Positions 18,939-27,634 of a stretch of DNA of 64,000 nt are shown here, piece after piece. The notes under the pieces are model-generated. The model was not told the origin of the DNA. It did not search any database and saw only the letters and a program-made list of their open reading frames with translations. The stretch lies in contig OZ245010.1 of the NCBI GenBank assembly GCA_965223735.1, forward strand, positions 868,001-932,000, written 5' to 3'. Numbering within the stretch: position 1 is the first letter of the stretch; each line of letters opens with the position of its first letter. Source of the stretch: CAYFZO01 sp965223735. GTDB taxonomy: Bacteria > Pseudomonadota > Gammaproteobacteria > Poriferisulfidales > Oxydemutatoraceae. Both the position numbers and the translations under genes were made by a program.

Positions 18939-19157
18939 TCAGCTTTGATCCTGGTTTTTCAGCCACTGCCACGGGCTTTCTTTCATGATCAGAAAGAATA
19001 TCCAGACATTCCCGACCAACCCGATCAAAAGTATCACGGCGGCCCCCAAACTCCACAACACATCGTGCGGCATATTTGAGAAACCGATGAGTTCCATCAC
19101 AGCCCAAACGGCAAACGACCAGACCGCCATGGCAGCAAGAGTGATTAAAGACTTCAT
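18939..19157 (-). CDS. Small two-helix membrane protein
   Basis: The 72-residue product is not recognised as a named family. Residues about 3-25 and 34-58 are hydrophobic and should span the membrane twice, with a polar KESPWQWLKNQDQS tail. A strong ribosome-binding site (GGGAGGAAG) precedes the ATG, which supports it as a real gene. It lies 55 bases downstream of the XylA-type reductase gene on the same strand and may be the last gene of the hydroxylase cluster. Its function is unknown; a membrane-anchoring or stabilising role for the hydroxylase would be only a guess. Confidence 0.65.
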   Translation of the reverse strand: MKSLITLAAMAVWSFAVWAVMELIGFSNMPHDVLWSLGAAVILLIGLVGNVWIFFLIMKESPWQWLKNQDQS

Positions 19158-19212
19158 AAACTTCCTCCCTTAGTGTAAATAACCGGCGACAGGCAACTTC
19201 CGCTCTGCGTCG

Positions 19213-20286
19213 TTAACGCCCGCCCGGCATCGTGCTCGCATCCAGGAATTTATCATAGAAGATGCTCTCTTCGCCGAGCCCGGCTTCGGTAAGAGCCTTG
19301 ATACCCGCGTCTATCATCGGCGGCGGGCCGCACATATAAGCCTGACAGGACGCGATATCGAGCAGTCCCGGCTCAATGTAGCACCAGTTCAGGTGCTCGG
19401 TGACAAATCCGCGGGGACCGTCCCAGTCGCTGTCCTCCGGCTCATTAGAAAGCACGAACTCAAACTCGAACTTATGGTCGCTGTGCCAACCTGAGCGGAT
19501 GCTCTGCATCTCTTGACGGCAATAAATATCAGCCTGAGTGCGCGCGCCAAAAAGAAAAACGGCATCGCGTCGGATCTTGTTGTTACAGGCGTCTTCAAGC
19601 AGCGCCTTGACTGCGCTCATGCCGCTGCCGCCGGCGATGCAGACCATCGGCGCTTTGCTTTCACGCAACCAGAAGCCACCGTAAGGCCCTGTCACCGTCA
19701 CGCGCGTACCTTTGCGGTCTTCACCAAACAACCACTCGGTAAATTCTCCACCCGGCACGAGACGCACATAAAAAGTAAGCTCACCGGGATTCTCATTCTC
19801 CGGCGCCTTCGCAAACGAATAACTGCGCGGCTTGCTCAAACCCGGATAGCTGATCTCGGCGTACTGCCCGGCGAGAATACCGGCGGGCATCTGCTGATCA
19901 CAGGTGATCGTCATTTCCACAATATCGTGGGTCAACCCGCGCACCGCCGTCAGCGTCCCCTCACGCCGCTCAACGGCGATCTTGACGCCCTCCCCCAACT
20001 CAACCTCGACCTCAATGTCGCTTTTCAACGCGGTCTGGCAGGCGAGAATCATCCCCTCTTTCAACTGCTCGGGTGTCAGCACGTAAGAAAAATCGTTCAA
20101 CGCCTTGATCTTGCCTTTTTTCAAATAGCACCTGCATGTACTGCAACTACCGACCCTGCAATCGTGCGGCCAGTCGAACCCCGCGGCCAAGCCCGCTGCA
20201 AGCAGGTTCTCGCCGGCTTTTACGACCAGTGTACGATCCGAGTTGACCGTCGCCCGCCAGTCTTTTTTCTTGAATAGTCCAAACAC
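19213..20286 (-). CDS. NAD(P)H reductase with plant-type 2Fe-2S domain, XylA/MmoC-like
   Basis: A 357-residue electron-transfer component. An N-terminal 2Fe-2S ferredoxin domain has Cys43, Cys48, Cys51 and Cys83 in the C-x4-C-x2-C pattern, followed by an FAD domain with KPRSYSFAKAP and an NAD domain with IAGGSGMSAVKALLED and the C-terminal MCGPPPMIDAG. This order is typical of reductases of XylM-type membrane hydroxylases and soluble di-iron monooxygenases, which pass electrons from NAD(P)H to the hydroxylase. It stands downstream of the GST-like, ferredoxin and hydroxylase genes on one strand, with a 174-base gap before it (20287-20460) in which I see no clear signal. Confidence 0.9.
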   Translation of the reverse strand: MFGLFKKKDWRATVNSDRTLVVKAGENLLAAGLAAGFDWPHDCRVGSCSTCRCYLKKGKIKALNDFSYVLTPEQLKEGMILACQTALKSDIEVEVELGEGVKIAVERREGTLTAVRGLTHDIVEMTITCDQQMPAGILAGQYAEISYPGLSKPRSYSFAKAPENENPGELTFYVRLVPGGEFTEWLFGEDRKGTRVTVTGPYGGFWLRESKAPMVCIAGGSGMSAVKALLEDACNNKIRRDAVFLFGARTQADIYCRQEMQSIRSGWHSDHKFEFEFVLSNEPEDSDWDGPRGFVTEHLNWCYIEPGLLDIASCQAYMCGPPPMIDAGIKALTEAGLGEESIFYDKFLDASTMPGGR

Positions 20287-20460
20287 GGATGCGAAACCGT
20301 CAGATCAGAAGCTCGAACGAGAGATCGTGTACATCGTACCTGTCACGCTTTACAAAAAGCCGCAAAATAAAAGCGCCTGCCTTGAAATGAAAGCCCAAGC
20401 GTCCCGCGCCGCCCGTTCACGCCACCCCTGAGAGAGCACCTCCGCTGCTTCTGGCAAGCC

Positions 20461-21120
20461 CTAGACGTTGATCGAAATATCCCTCAGCTTGCCGCTTTGA
20501 ACGTCATCCGTCGTTGGAACGGTCGTGAATGGAATGATTTTTTCCTTGCTCGTGCTCGGGTGACTTTTTACTCTCTCAAACCATCCATTAATGGCGGACC
20601 TTGAACTGATCAAATCGCCATGCCCTTTGATTTGCAGCATATTGGCACATGCCGACCAATGAATATCGGCCAGAGAAAAATCACCGCATATAAAATTTCC
20701 CTTTTTCTGATGATCGGCAATGTGCTTTTCCAGCGCGTCGAGAAAAGGAGCGAGACCCTCCATATCATCGCCGATTATCTTGCCCTGCGCCCTCTTCATC
20801 GCAACGGTTATCCATTGGTACATGACCGCGCGCTGGACGCCGTTTCTCGGCACCAGTGAAGGACCGAAACCTTTGTCGTCAAGATAGGACATGACCGCCA
20901 GCGTTCCGTAGAGGGTGTACTTGACGTCCCTCAGCGCCGGCACTTCACCGAGCGGAGAGACGCCACGAAACTCAGAATCACTGGTGTTACCGTCCGGATC
21001 AATCACCTTGGCTTCAACGTCCACCCCTTTTTCCGCGGCGGTCTGGAAACACTTTGCCGTATCAATGCATTTCGGGTGACCATAAATCAGCATGCGGTTC
21101 CTTAACTGGTCGCCTATCAT
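20461..21120 (-). CDS. Glutathione S-transferase family protein
   Basis: A 219-residue protein with an N-terminal thioredoxin-fold domain (LIYGHPKCIDTAKCFQTAAE; the SPLGEVPAL cis-proline block; YGTLAVMSYLDDKG) and an all-helical C-terminal domain containing GDFSLADIHWSA. GST family members conjugate glutathione or act as isomerases on reactive intermediates. The start ATG has GGAGG upstream. It lies between the small ferredoxin and the reductase of the membrane hydroxylase cluster, so detoxification of an epoxide- or aldehyde-type product is plausible but inferred. Confidence 0.85.
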   Translation of the reverse strand: MIGDQLRNRMLIYGHPKCIDTAKCFQTAAEKGVDVEAKVIDPDGNTSDSEFRGVSPLGEVPALRDVKYTLYGTLAVMSYLDDKGFGPSLVPRNGVQRAVMYQWITVAMKRAQGKIIGDDMEGLAPFLDALEKHIADHQKKGNFICGDFSLADIHWSACANMLQIKGHGDLISSRSAINGWFERVKSHPSTSKEKIIPFTTVPTTDDVQSGKLRDISINV

Positions 21121-21210
21121 TCTGATACCTCCTTACACATTGGTTAACTCGTGCAACGGCTCCCGGCGCTTGCGCATCAAGCGCCATTCCAGAAAACGCA
21201 CAAATGCCAC

Positions 21211-21393
21211 TCAGCTTTCGTCGATGGTCAAAGCGCCTGACGGACAATGCGCGACCGTATCGCGAACGGCTTCCTCACTAGCACCACTCTGATCAATCAC
21301 GAACTTGCCGTCTTCAACCTTGAACACGGTGGGCAGACTTTCAACGCATTTGCCAGAATGGGTGCAAACACCCTCATCCCATTTTACTTCCAT
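21211..21393 (-). CDS. Small divergent Fe-S mono-cluster ferredoxin (YjdI/Fer4_19-like)
   Basis: A 60-residue protein with the arrangement CTHSGKC (Cys10 and Cys16) and a distal CPSGAL (Cys50). This is the pattern of the divergent 4Fe-4S mono-cluster family that often reads C-x-HxGxC...CPxGAL. It lies 90 bases upstream of the GST-like gene and 156 bases downstream of the hydroxylase gene on the same strand. A strong GAGGAGG ribosome-binding site precedes the ATG. It may add an electron carrier between reductase and hydroxylase; the reductase already has its own 2Fe-2S domain, so the role is uncertain. Confidence 0.85.
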   Translation of the reverse strand: MEVKWDEGVCTHSGKCVESLPTVFKVEDGKFVIDQSGASEEAVRDTVAHCPSGALTIDES

Positions 21394-21549
21394 GACAATA
21401 TCCTCCTCGATATATTAAAAATAAACCGGCGCCGGAAAGCCGTTTCCTGAACCACCGGCACCGATACTCAAATACACGCAAAGCCCCTTGATCAACCCAG
21501 GCTGCCAAAGAGCCCTGCGTTCCCGGTCATCCTGAACGGACTTTGCCCC

Positions 21550-22692
21550 TTAGACGTAACCCGCCTGTTTGTTCATCAGGGCCGCCACACGGCGCTCGCC
21601 CTCCGACGCCCCCTCCTCGTCCCACCTCTTCAACTCCTTCTGCATCATCGTGTGGAACATCAAAGGCAACAGCGCCACCGCAAACAACGCAAAGTAGCCA
21701 TACCCCGTGTTCGGGGCGCCCACTTCGTCCAACTCCCAGAAATGCGTCTCCCCGCGGTCGTGGTGATCCGCCTGACGACCGATCTCTATGAAATACCAAC
21801 TCGTCAGCGCCGTCGAATTGTCCCATGAGTGCCGATAGTCTATCGGCTCGCCCTTCTCACGGATCAACCCGTAATGCTCCATATAGTTCAGCGCCTCCAA
21901 CTCGAAATTGGAGATCAGCCACAGCACCGCAAGGCAGCCGATACCGACCCAGCCGCCCGCGAACCAGAACAAAAACAACGACGGCAGGCTCATCGCATAG
22001 CCGCGAAGCCACCGGTTCTGCCAAGACAGCACCGGAACACCCAACCGCTCCAGTCGTTGTTTCTCCATGCTGTACAGAAACTTCGACTGACCGAAGTAGG
22101 ACTTCAACAGGTGCAGGTAGATACTGCGCCCCCGCGGCGACGTCGCCGGGTCGTCCTCACATCCCAGCTCCAAGTGATGGTTGTACACGTGCGCGTAGCA
22201 GAAATGCGACGAACCGCTCAACGCCATCATCCAGCGCGCGATCACAAAACTGAAACCCTTCGTGTGCGCCAACTCGTGGCCGTAAATGATCCCGATCCCC
22301 GCGTAGATCGCAGAAGACACCGCCGCGCCCGCCAACTGCGAGCCCGTGATCCCCTGATACACCGTAATACCGAACAACTCCGTCGTCCCCAGCGGCACAC
22401 CGCTCACGTATTCGTAAACACGCCATGCCAGGTTCACCTGCAACACGACGAACACGCCTAACATCACATACATCACCGCGTTATGAAACGGCGCGATCCC
22501 GTTCGTGTTGCCTGCTTCGTCAAAGCCTGCTCCCATCGTGCGACGCGACACCAGCGCGTCTATCACGATCGATGCGCCGAGCATATACAGCCCCAGCCAC
22601 ACCCACGGGCCGCCTATGAACACGCCGTACATGCCCGCCAATATCGAGATCGGCGCCAGCAGGTAGCGTGCATTGATAAGGAATTTGTTCAT
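21550..22692 (-). CDS. Integral-membrane di-iron hydroxylase, XylM/AlkB family
   Basis: A 380-residue membrane protein with several hydrophobic segments and the histidine boxes of the AlkB/XylM family: GHELAHT (His139, His143), HVYNHH (His168, His172, His173), NYMEHYG (His273), and a third box reading RQADHH (His310, His311). In AlkB the third box reads RHSDHH, so the first His is replaced by Gln307. The C-terminal part (GERRVAALMNKQAGY) and the region after the second box resemble xylene monooxygenase XylM more than alkane hydroxylase. It would insert oxygen into an alkyl or alkyl-aromatic substrate. SD GGAGG precedes ATG 22692. The four downstream genes likely supply electrons and handle products. 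Confidence 0.9.
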   Translation of the reverse strand: MNKFLINARYLLAPISILAGMYGVFIGGPWVWLGLYMLGASIVIDALVSRRTMGAGFDEAGNTNGIAPFHNAVMYVMLGVFVVLQVNLAWRVYEYVSGVPLGTTELFGITVYQGITGSQLAGAAVSSAIYAGIGIIYGHELAHTKGFSFVIARWMMALSGSSHFCYAHVYNHHLELGCEDDPATSPRGRSIYLHLLKSYFGQSKFLYSMEKQRLERLGVPVLSWQNRWLRGYAMSLPSLFLFWFAGGWVGIGCLAVLWLISNFELEALNYMEHYGLIREKGEPIDYRHSWDNSTALTSWYFIEIGRQADHHDRGETHFWELDEVGAPNTGYGYFALFAVALLPLMFHTMMQKELKRWDEEGASEGERRVAALMNKQAGYV

Positions 22693-22796
22693 CGGTCAAG
22701 CCTCCGAGTTTTCCAGTCAATTAGTTTTTTCGGTCAAGTTGAGAATTCAGTTCAGCGGAGAAAATATCGCTTCCGCCACTTAAGCCCAATAAAATA

Positions 22797-23267
22797 TCAT
22801 ACTATCGCGACTCCATTCAGCATAGGCAGAAAATCGTAATAACAATAACCAGTTATGGAAAATCGGGCGGTGGAATCCGGCGCCAGCAGCGTCAGGGATA
22901 CCGAGTTGATGCAGTAGCGCAACCTGGTGGGTTCCGGGCCGTCAGGAAAAACATGGCCGAGATGGGCGCCGCACACGGCACAATGAACCTCGTTCCTGAT
23001 CATGCCGTGGGAGTCATCCCGCTCGCTCTCGACGCAGTCCTCCTCAATCACCCTGAAAAAGCTCGGCCAGCCGGTGCCGGAATCAAATTTGGCCTCGGAT
23101 GAAAACAGCGGCGCTTCGCAACAGCTACAGTGATAAATCCCCGGCGTCGTGCAATCATGATATTTGCCGCTGAACGCGGGCTCAGTGCCTCTGCGGCGGC
23201 ATACGTGAAACTGCTCCATGCTCAGAACAGCGCGCCATTCGTCTTCGGATTTGGTGATTTTTTCCAA
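22797..23267 (-). CDS. msrB: Peptide-methionine (R)-S-oxide reductase
   Basis: A 156-residue MsrB that repairs R-methionine sulfoxide. Two CxxC zinc pairs are visible (CSCC near residue 47 and CAVC near 96). GHVFPDGP, RLRYCINSVSL with the catalytic Cys, and KFDSGTGWPSF are intact. The sequence after the catalytic block (about 30 residues, ending MLNGVAIV) is longer than in many homologues. It follows pnp on the same strand behind a probable terminator and is 104 bases upstream of the hydroxylase gene. Confidence 0.93.
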   Translation of the reverse strand: MEKITKSEDEWRAVLSMEQFHVCRRRGTEPAFSGKYHDCTTPGIYHCSCCEAPLFSSEAKFDSGTGWPSFFRVIEEDCVESERDDSHGMIRNEVHCAVCGAHLGHVFPDGPEPTRLRYCINSVSLTLLAPDSTARFSITGYCYYDFLPMLNGVAIV

Positions 23268-23291
23268 TGCCCGAATCCAACAGCCTCAACC

Positions 23292-23320
23292 GGAAAAGAA
23301 ACAGGCCCGCCTGCGCGGGC
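23292..23320 (-). terminator. Probable intrinsic terminator after pnp
   Basis: A six-base GC stem GCCCGC/GCGGGC with a four-base loop at 23305-23320 follows the pnp stop within a few bases. On the minus strand it runs into a T-rich stretch (CTGTTTCTTTT, 23292-23303). It is suited to end the rimP-to-pnp transcript ahead of msrB. Confidence 0.6.
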
Positions 23321-23324
23321 GAAA

Positions 23325-25403
23325 TCACATCACCGCGTCTCTCATGCTGAGACGGACACGTCCCTGCTTGTCCACTTCGAGCACCTTGACCTTCACTTCG
23401 TCGCCCTCACTCAGTACTTCGTCCACCGTATCAAGGCGACGCCCGTCGGAGGCGACCTGCGAAATATGCACCAGCCCGTCCTTGCCGGGAAGAATGGTCA
23501 CAAACGCGCCGAAATCAACGATTTTTGCAACTTTCCCCTCATAGACCCTGCCGACTTCGACCTCGGCGGTCAGTTCTTCAATCCTGCGCTTCGCTTCATT
23601 CGCGGCCTCACCGTCACAGGCAGCGATCACGACCGTCCCCGAATCATCAACGTCTATGACCGTGCCGGTCTCCTCGGTGAGCGCGCGGATGGTTGCACCG
23701 CCCTTGCCGATCACGTCGCGGATCTTGTCCGGATTGATCATGATCTTAAGCAGCCTCGGCGCATACGGCGACAACTCGGCGGGCCTGCTGATCACGGCGT
23801 CCATTTGGTCAAGGATATGCAGCCGCCCCTGTTTAGCCTGATCGAGTGCGACGGCCATGATCTCCGGCGTCACGCCGTTGGTCTTGATGTCCATCTGCAA
23901 CGCGGTCACGCCTTCCCTCGAACCGGCCACCTTGAAGTCCATGTCGCCGAGGTGATCTTCATCGCCCAGGATATCGGTCAGCACCGAAAACTTGTCGGCT
24001 TCGAGGATCAGTCCCATTGCGACACCGGCCACCGACGACTTCAGGGGAACCCCCGCGTCCATCAGCGACAAACTGGTACCGCAGATCGACGCCATCGAGC
24101 TCGAACCGTTCGACTCGGTAATCTCGGACACCACCCGCAACACATAGGGAAATTCCTCCTGGGTCGGCATCACTGCGAGCAGGCCCCGCTTCGCAAGCCT
24201 GCCGTGACCGATCTCACGGCGCTTGGGGGACCCCATGAAACCGGTCTCGCCGACACAGTAGGGCGGGAAGTTGTAGTGCAACATGAACTGGTCTTTGGTC
24301 TCGCCTTCAATCGCATCGATGATCTGCGCATCGCGCCCGGTGCCCAGCGTCGTCGCCACTATCGCCTGCGTCTCACCGCGGGTGAACAGCGCGCTGCCGT
24401 GCGTACGCGGCAAAACCCCGGTCTCAATGTGCAGCGGCCTGACGGTACGGGTATCTCGCCCGTCTATGCGCGGTTCGCCGGAAAGAATACGGCCGCGGAC
24501 GATTTTCTTTTCGAGTTTGGAGAAATACCTCAGCGCTTTCTTTTGCTCATCATCATCTTCAATACCCGCCATGAGTTGTTCGCGCAACTCCTCGAGGCGC
24601 GCGCGCCGCCGGAGCTTATCGGCGACCGCATAAGCCTGCTCGATCTGCGCCCGGAAGCGAGCATCGAGATCGTCCGCGAAAGCCTCGTGCGTCGGCGTGG
24701 GCTGCCAGTCCCAACGCGGCTTGCCGACCTCGCCGGCGAGTTCCTCGATGGCGCGAATCGCCGTCTGCATCTGCTCGTGCCCATAGACAACCGCCCCCAG
24801 CATCTGCTCCTCGCTCAGCATCCTGGCCTGGGATTCGACCATCAGCACACTTTGCTCGTTGCCCGCAACAACCAGGTCGAGATCCGATTCCACCAACTGG
24901 CTGAACGTCGGATTAAGCACATACTGCCCGTCCAGGAAGCCGATTCTCGCTCCCCCGATCGGCCCGCTGAAGGGGATGCCCGACAGGGCCAGAGCGGCCG
25001 AAGCGCCGAGCAGCGCCGGGACGTCGGCATCGACATCCGGATTCAGCGACATCACCGTCGCGATGATCTGGACCTCATTGAGAAACCCTTCGGGAAACGA
25101 CGGCCGCAGCGGGCGGTCTATCAGCCTGGAGATCAGGGTTTCCTTCTCGCTGGGACGCCCTTCGCGCTTGAAAAAACCGCCGGGGATCTTGCCAGCGGAA
25201 TAGGTACGCTCCTGATAGTTGACCGTCAGCGGAAAGAAACCTTTGTTCTCCGCCACCTCACGCCGTCCGACCGCCGCAACCAGCACAACGGTGTCGGACA
25301 TATTGACCATTACCGCACCGTCGGCCTGACGCGCAAACCGGCCGGTCTCCAGCGTCACGTGATGTGCGCCGTACTCAAAGGTTTTACTAGTGATATTCAA
25401 CAA
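23325..25403 (-). CDS. pnp: Polynucleotide phosphorylase
   Basis: A 692-residue 3'-5' phosphorolytic exoribonuclease of the degradosome. Two RNase PH-like domains (first with QERTYSAGKIPGGFFKREGR, second with RTHGSALFTRGETQ and DFKVAGSREGVTALQMD) are followed by a KH domain (DVIGKGGATIRAL) and an S1 domain (GRVYEGKVAKIVDFGAFV). The start is a TTG at 25403 or 25400, an uncommon codon for this gene, only about ten bases after the rpsO stop, so translation is probably coupled to S15. The C-terminus ends soon after the S1 domain, without the long acidic tail seen in some homologues. Confidence 0.96.
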   Translation of the reverse strand: MLNITSKTFEYGAHHVTLETGRFARQADGAVMVNMSDTVVLVAAVGRREVAENKGFFPLTVNYQERTYSAGKIPGGFFKREGRPSEKETLISRLIDRPLRPSFPEGFLNEVQIIATVMSLNPDVDADVPALLGASAALALSGIPFSGPIGGARIGFLDGQYVLNPTFSQLVESDLDLVVAGNEQSVLMVESQARMLSEEQMLGAVVYGHEQMQTAIRAIEELAGEVGKPRWDWQPTPTHEAFADDLDARFRAQIEQAYAVADKLRRRARLEELREQLMAGIEDDDEQKKALRYFSKLEKKIVRGRILSGEPRIDGRDTRTVRPLHIETGVLPRTHGSALFTRGETQAIVATTLGTGRDAQIIDAIEGETKDQFMLHYNFPPYCVGETGFMGSPKRREIGHGRLAKRGLLAVMPTQEEFPYVLRVVSEITESNGSSSMASICGTSLSLMDAGVPLKSSVAGVAMGLILEADKFSVLTDILGDEDHLGDMDFKVAGSREGVTALQMDIKTNGVTPEIMAVALDQAKQGRLHILDQMDAVISRPAELSPYAPRLLKIMINPDKIRDVIGKGGATIRALTEETGTVIDVDDSGTVVIAACDGEAANEAKRRIEELTAEVEVGRVYEGKVAKIVDFGAFVTILPGKDGLVHISQVASDGRRLDTVDEVLSEGDEVKVKVLEVDKQGRVRLSMRDAVM

Positions 25404-25413
25404 GGCCGCCGAC

Positions 25414-25683
25414 TCAGGAACGCAATCCCAGCGATGAGATCAGGTTTTTGTAGCGGTCGGGGCTTTTTGATTTCAGGTATTTAAGCAGTTTGCGGCGCGA
25501 ACTGACCATTTTCAGCAGTCCCCGCCGTGAATGATGATCGCGCTTGTGCAACGTGAAATGCTCCGTCAGCGCACTGATACGCGTCGTGAGCAGCGCAACC
25601 TGAACTTCCGGAGAACCCGTATCGTTCTCGGTCTGCCCGTATTTCTTTGCGACTTCGCTTTTTTGTTCAACTGTTAGCGGCAT
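25414..25683 (-). CDS. rpsO: 30S ribosomal protein S15
   Basis: An 89-residue protein binding the central domain of 16S rRNA. The family sequence is complete: TGSPEVQVALLTTRI near residues 22-36, HKRDHHSRRGLLKMVSSRRK, and LKYLKSKSPDRY. It has the usual rpsO-pnp pairing. In E. coli and relatives truB is immediately upstream; here the bufferin/sigma-factor genes lie between. The 88-base leader (25684-25771) is the place for its autoregulatory RNA structure, which I could not confirm by eye. Confidence 0.97.
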   Translation of the reverse strand: MPLTVEQKSEVAKKYGQTENDTGSPEVQVALLTTRISALTEHFTLHKRDHHSRRGLLKMVSSRRKLLKYLKSKSPDRYKNLISSLGLRS

Positions 25684-25771
25684 CGTCCTGATTCATCGGC
25701 CCTTGAAATTGAAGCGCGATTTTAGCGGAAACAAGCTGTCGCGTCCATCCGCCCTTTTGACGCGCACAGAT

Positions 25772-26383
25772 CTACCCCGATACCGCCGCAAACAGCAGGC
25801 CGCGCTCGCGCCACAGGCGGACTTCAAAGCCGCGCGAATACAGTTTCACCGGTTCCTCGCCACGCATGACGTCGGGCAGGTCATGGTGGGAAGCGGAATT
25901 GTAAGACACCTGATAGACAGTCTGCGCCTCACCCCGGACATCCTGCATCCGCAACTGCGCCGCCGCTTCTCCCCGGATCGTGCAGAAACGGCCCCCCATC
26001 ATGCGCCACGGCGTACCCTCAAACAGCGAGGATTCAACCAAGGTGAAGCTCAGCGGGCTGAAGAACGTGCGCACCTCCCGCATATCGCTCGAACGCACTT
26101 CAAGCGGTTTCAACTTTATGTGATTGGTCGCAACTTCATCGGCGATGCTCTGATGAACATCCCCGGCAGAAGGCGCTGAAACCTGATACTGCAATACCGT
26201 CAGAGCCAGCACAATCACCACGGCGGACGCAATGCCCCAGTACGGTTTCACGGCGCTGCGTCCGGCGGCGACCTTCCCGTGCAGCGAACGCGCGGCGATC
26301 TCGTTCAGGCGAGCAAACCGGTGCTCAGGCAAAGACTTGCCCTCGAGAAACCGCTTCACCGCCTGATTGACCGGACGGCGCAT
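25772..26383 (-). CDS. Probable membrane-anchored anti-sigma factor
   Basis: A 203-residue protein with an N-terminal cytoplasmic region (about 45 residues, basic), one hydrophobic helix (about residues 47-65, WGIASAVVIVLALTVLQYQ) and a periplasmic domain. It is not similar enough to a named family for me to assign one. Its position two bases after the ECF sigma gene argues for an anti-sigma factor. It is not the six-helix NrsF/DUF1109 type that partners SigF in Caulobacter. The start ATG 26383 follows the sigma stop; a GTG six bases earlier would overlap it. The periplasmic part has one Cys and several Trp/Arg, and could sense copper or oxidant stress, which is inference. Confidence 0.7.
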   Translation of the reverse strand: MRRPVNQAVKRFLEGKSLPEHRFARLNEIAARSLHGKVAAGRSAVKPYWGIASAVVIVLALTVLQYQVSAPSAGDVHQSIADEVATNHIKLKPLEVRSSDMREVRTFFSPLSFTLVESSLFEGTPWRMMGGRFCTIRGEAAAQLRMQDVRGEAQTVYQVSYNSASHHDLPDVMRGEEPVKLYSRGFEVRLWRERGLLFAAVSG

Positions 26384-26385
26384 GA

Positions 26386-26850
26386 TCACGCCACCCCCTC
26401 GACCCGACCGGCCACCCGCTTGCGCAAGCGCGAGATGCGCGAAAGCACCGTCCCGCGCGGCAAGTCGAGCCATTTTGCAACCTCGGCCGTGGTGTATCCC
26501 TCGACCGCCCATAAAAAGAGGATCTCCCGCTCCACCGGCTCGAAACCCGACCACAGGTTCGCGAGCGCGTCCTGATCTATGACCGTCTGTTCGAGCGTCG
26601 CGATGTCAAAGTCGAGGTGCTTCGCGTCGTCAAACGGCTCGACTTTGACGCGACCGGCCTTCCGCCAGTCGTCGATGAACTGGTTGCGGACTATTCTCAT
26701 CATGTAAAACTTGTTGAGTTCGGTGATCGTGCGCCCCGACCCCAGGTATTTCTCGAGCGCCGCCTGCAACAGATCGCAGGCATTATCCTCATCGCCGGTC
26801 AGCGAATAACAGTAGCGATAAAGTTGATCGAACAGCGTTTTGTCGAGCAT
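26386..26850 (-). CDS. ECF-type RNA polymerase sigma factor
   Basis: A 154-residue sigma-70-family factor with only regions 2 and 4. Region 2 covers about residues 5-70 (DNACDLLQAALEKYL; YMMRIVRNQFIDDWRKAGR) and region 4 about 95-150, with the helix-turn-helix EGYTTAEVAKWLDLPRGTVLSRISRLRKRV. It lies eleven bases downstream of bufC and two bases upstream of the putative anti-sigma gene. In Caulobacter, SigF controls genes of this same bufferin type, so this factor probably controls the bufA operon it belongs to. That would be positive autoregulation. Confidence 0.92.
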   Translation of the reverse strand: MLDKTLFDQLYRYCYSLTGDEDNACDLLQAALEKYLGSGRTITELNKFYMMRIVRNQFIDDWRKAGRVKVEPFDDAKHLDFDIATLEQTVIDQDALANLWSGFEPVEREILFLWAVEGYTTAEVAKWLDLPRGTVLSRISRLRKRVAGRVEGVA

Positions 26851-26861
26851 TCAATAACAGC

Positions 26862-27629
26862 CTATGCATCGGGTTTGAGACGGAAAGAAGTCACCCAGCC
26901 TTTTTCAATCAGCCGCGGCAGGCGCCGGTCCAGCCTTTCAAACCGCTGCGATAAAGCGCCCAGCGTTTCACCCCTGACGATATCGCCGAACAGGCGATAA
27001 GTCTTCAGCGGCAGGCGCGTGAGCGCCGGACGCAGGTGCTCGCGATAAACACACAGGTATTCCCTGCCGCGGGGTCTGCCGTCCGGCGGCGTCCGCGAAC
27101 ACCACACTGCGTGCAGCGGATGATCCGAAGACATCAGCGCCAGCGAATGGCTGGCGGTAAAGACGATACGCCCGCGGTCGCTTTCCCCGATTTTCGAAAA
27201 CGCCGCAAAGTCAAACACCGGGTCGTCCGCGGCGTAATAAGCGAAGTGGTAATCACGCTCCAGCCGCGCGAGGTCGGGCAAACAGGCGAGACCTCGCATG
27301 TCACCCGCGTCGTCCCGCTCATTGCAATACAATTGCAGAAAATCCGCAAACCCGCCGCCGTAAAAATTGAGGTCGCTGTCCTCGCTCGGGTGCAGTCGCG
27401 CATAACCGGCCGCGATGCCGCGAAACCGCGCATCACCCAGCAGATGCGCGCATACCGGATAAATGTCGCTCAACGCCCGCGTCAGCACGCCGCGCATATT
27501 GCGGCGATAGACCTCCAGACTTTGCGGCGAAGACAGCGTGCCGGCGGGCCGGATCAGGTCAACCAGCGCCTCGCCGCGCTCGCCGAGCATGGCCCGCCTG
27601 AAGTTCGCCTGCAACGACTGCAAATCCAT
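26862..27629 (-). CDS. bufC: BufC-like DUF2063 protein (putative RiPP partner protein)
   Basis: A 255-residue protein with the N-terminal DUF2063 domain (LQANFRRAMLGERGEAL; SLEVYRRNMRGVLTRALSDIYPVC; HLLGDARFRGIAAGYARLHPSEDSDLN). In bufferin and methanobactin-like pathways this class of protein partners the DUF692 enzyme and helps deliver the precursor. The start ATG 27629 lies five bases after the bufB stop; a longer frame would read into bufB. The C-terminal region is less conserved, with a predicted helical bundle. The gene order bufA-bufB-bufC supports the assignment. Confidence 0.88.
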   Translation of the reverse strand: MDLQSLQANFRRAMLGERGEALVDLIRPAGTLSSPQSLEVYRRNMRGVLTRALSDIYPVCAHLLGDARFRGIAAGYARLHPSEDSDLNFYGGGFADFLQLYCNERDDAGDMRGLACLPDLARLERDYHFAYYAADDPVFDFAAFSKIGESDRGRIVFTASHSLALMSSDHPLHAVWCSRTPPDGRPRGREYLCVYREHLRPALTRLPLKTYRLFGDIVRGETLGALSQRFERLDRRLPRLIEKGWVTSFRLKPDA

Positions 27630-27634
27630 GTCGC

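Noticed and set aside
23130..25484. Long plus-strand open frame (784 codons) opposite pnp
   Set aside because: It is antisense to a complete, well-conserved pnp and has no family resemblance; long antisense frames are common in GC-rich coding DNA.
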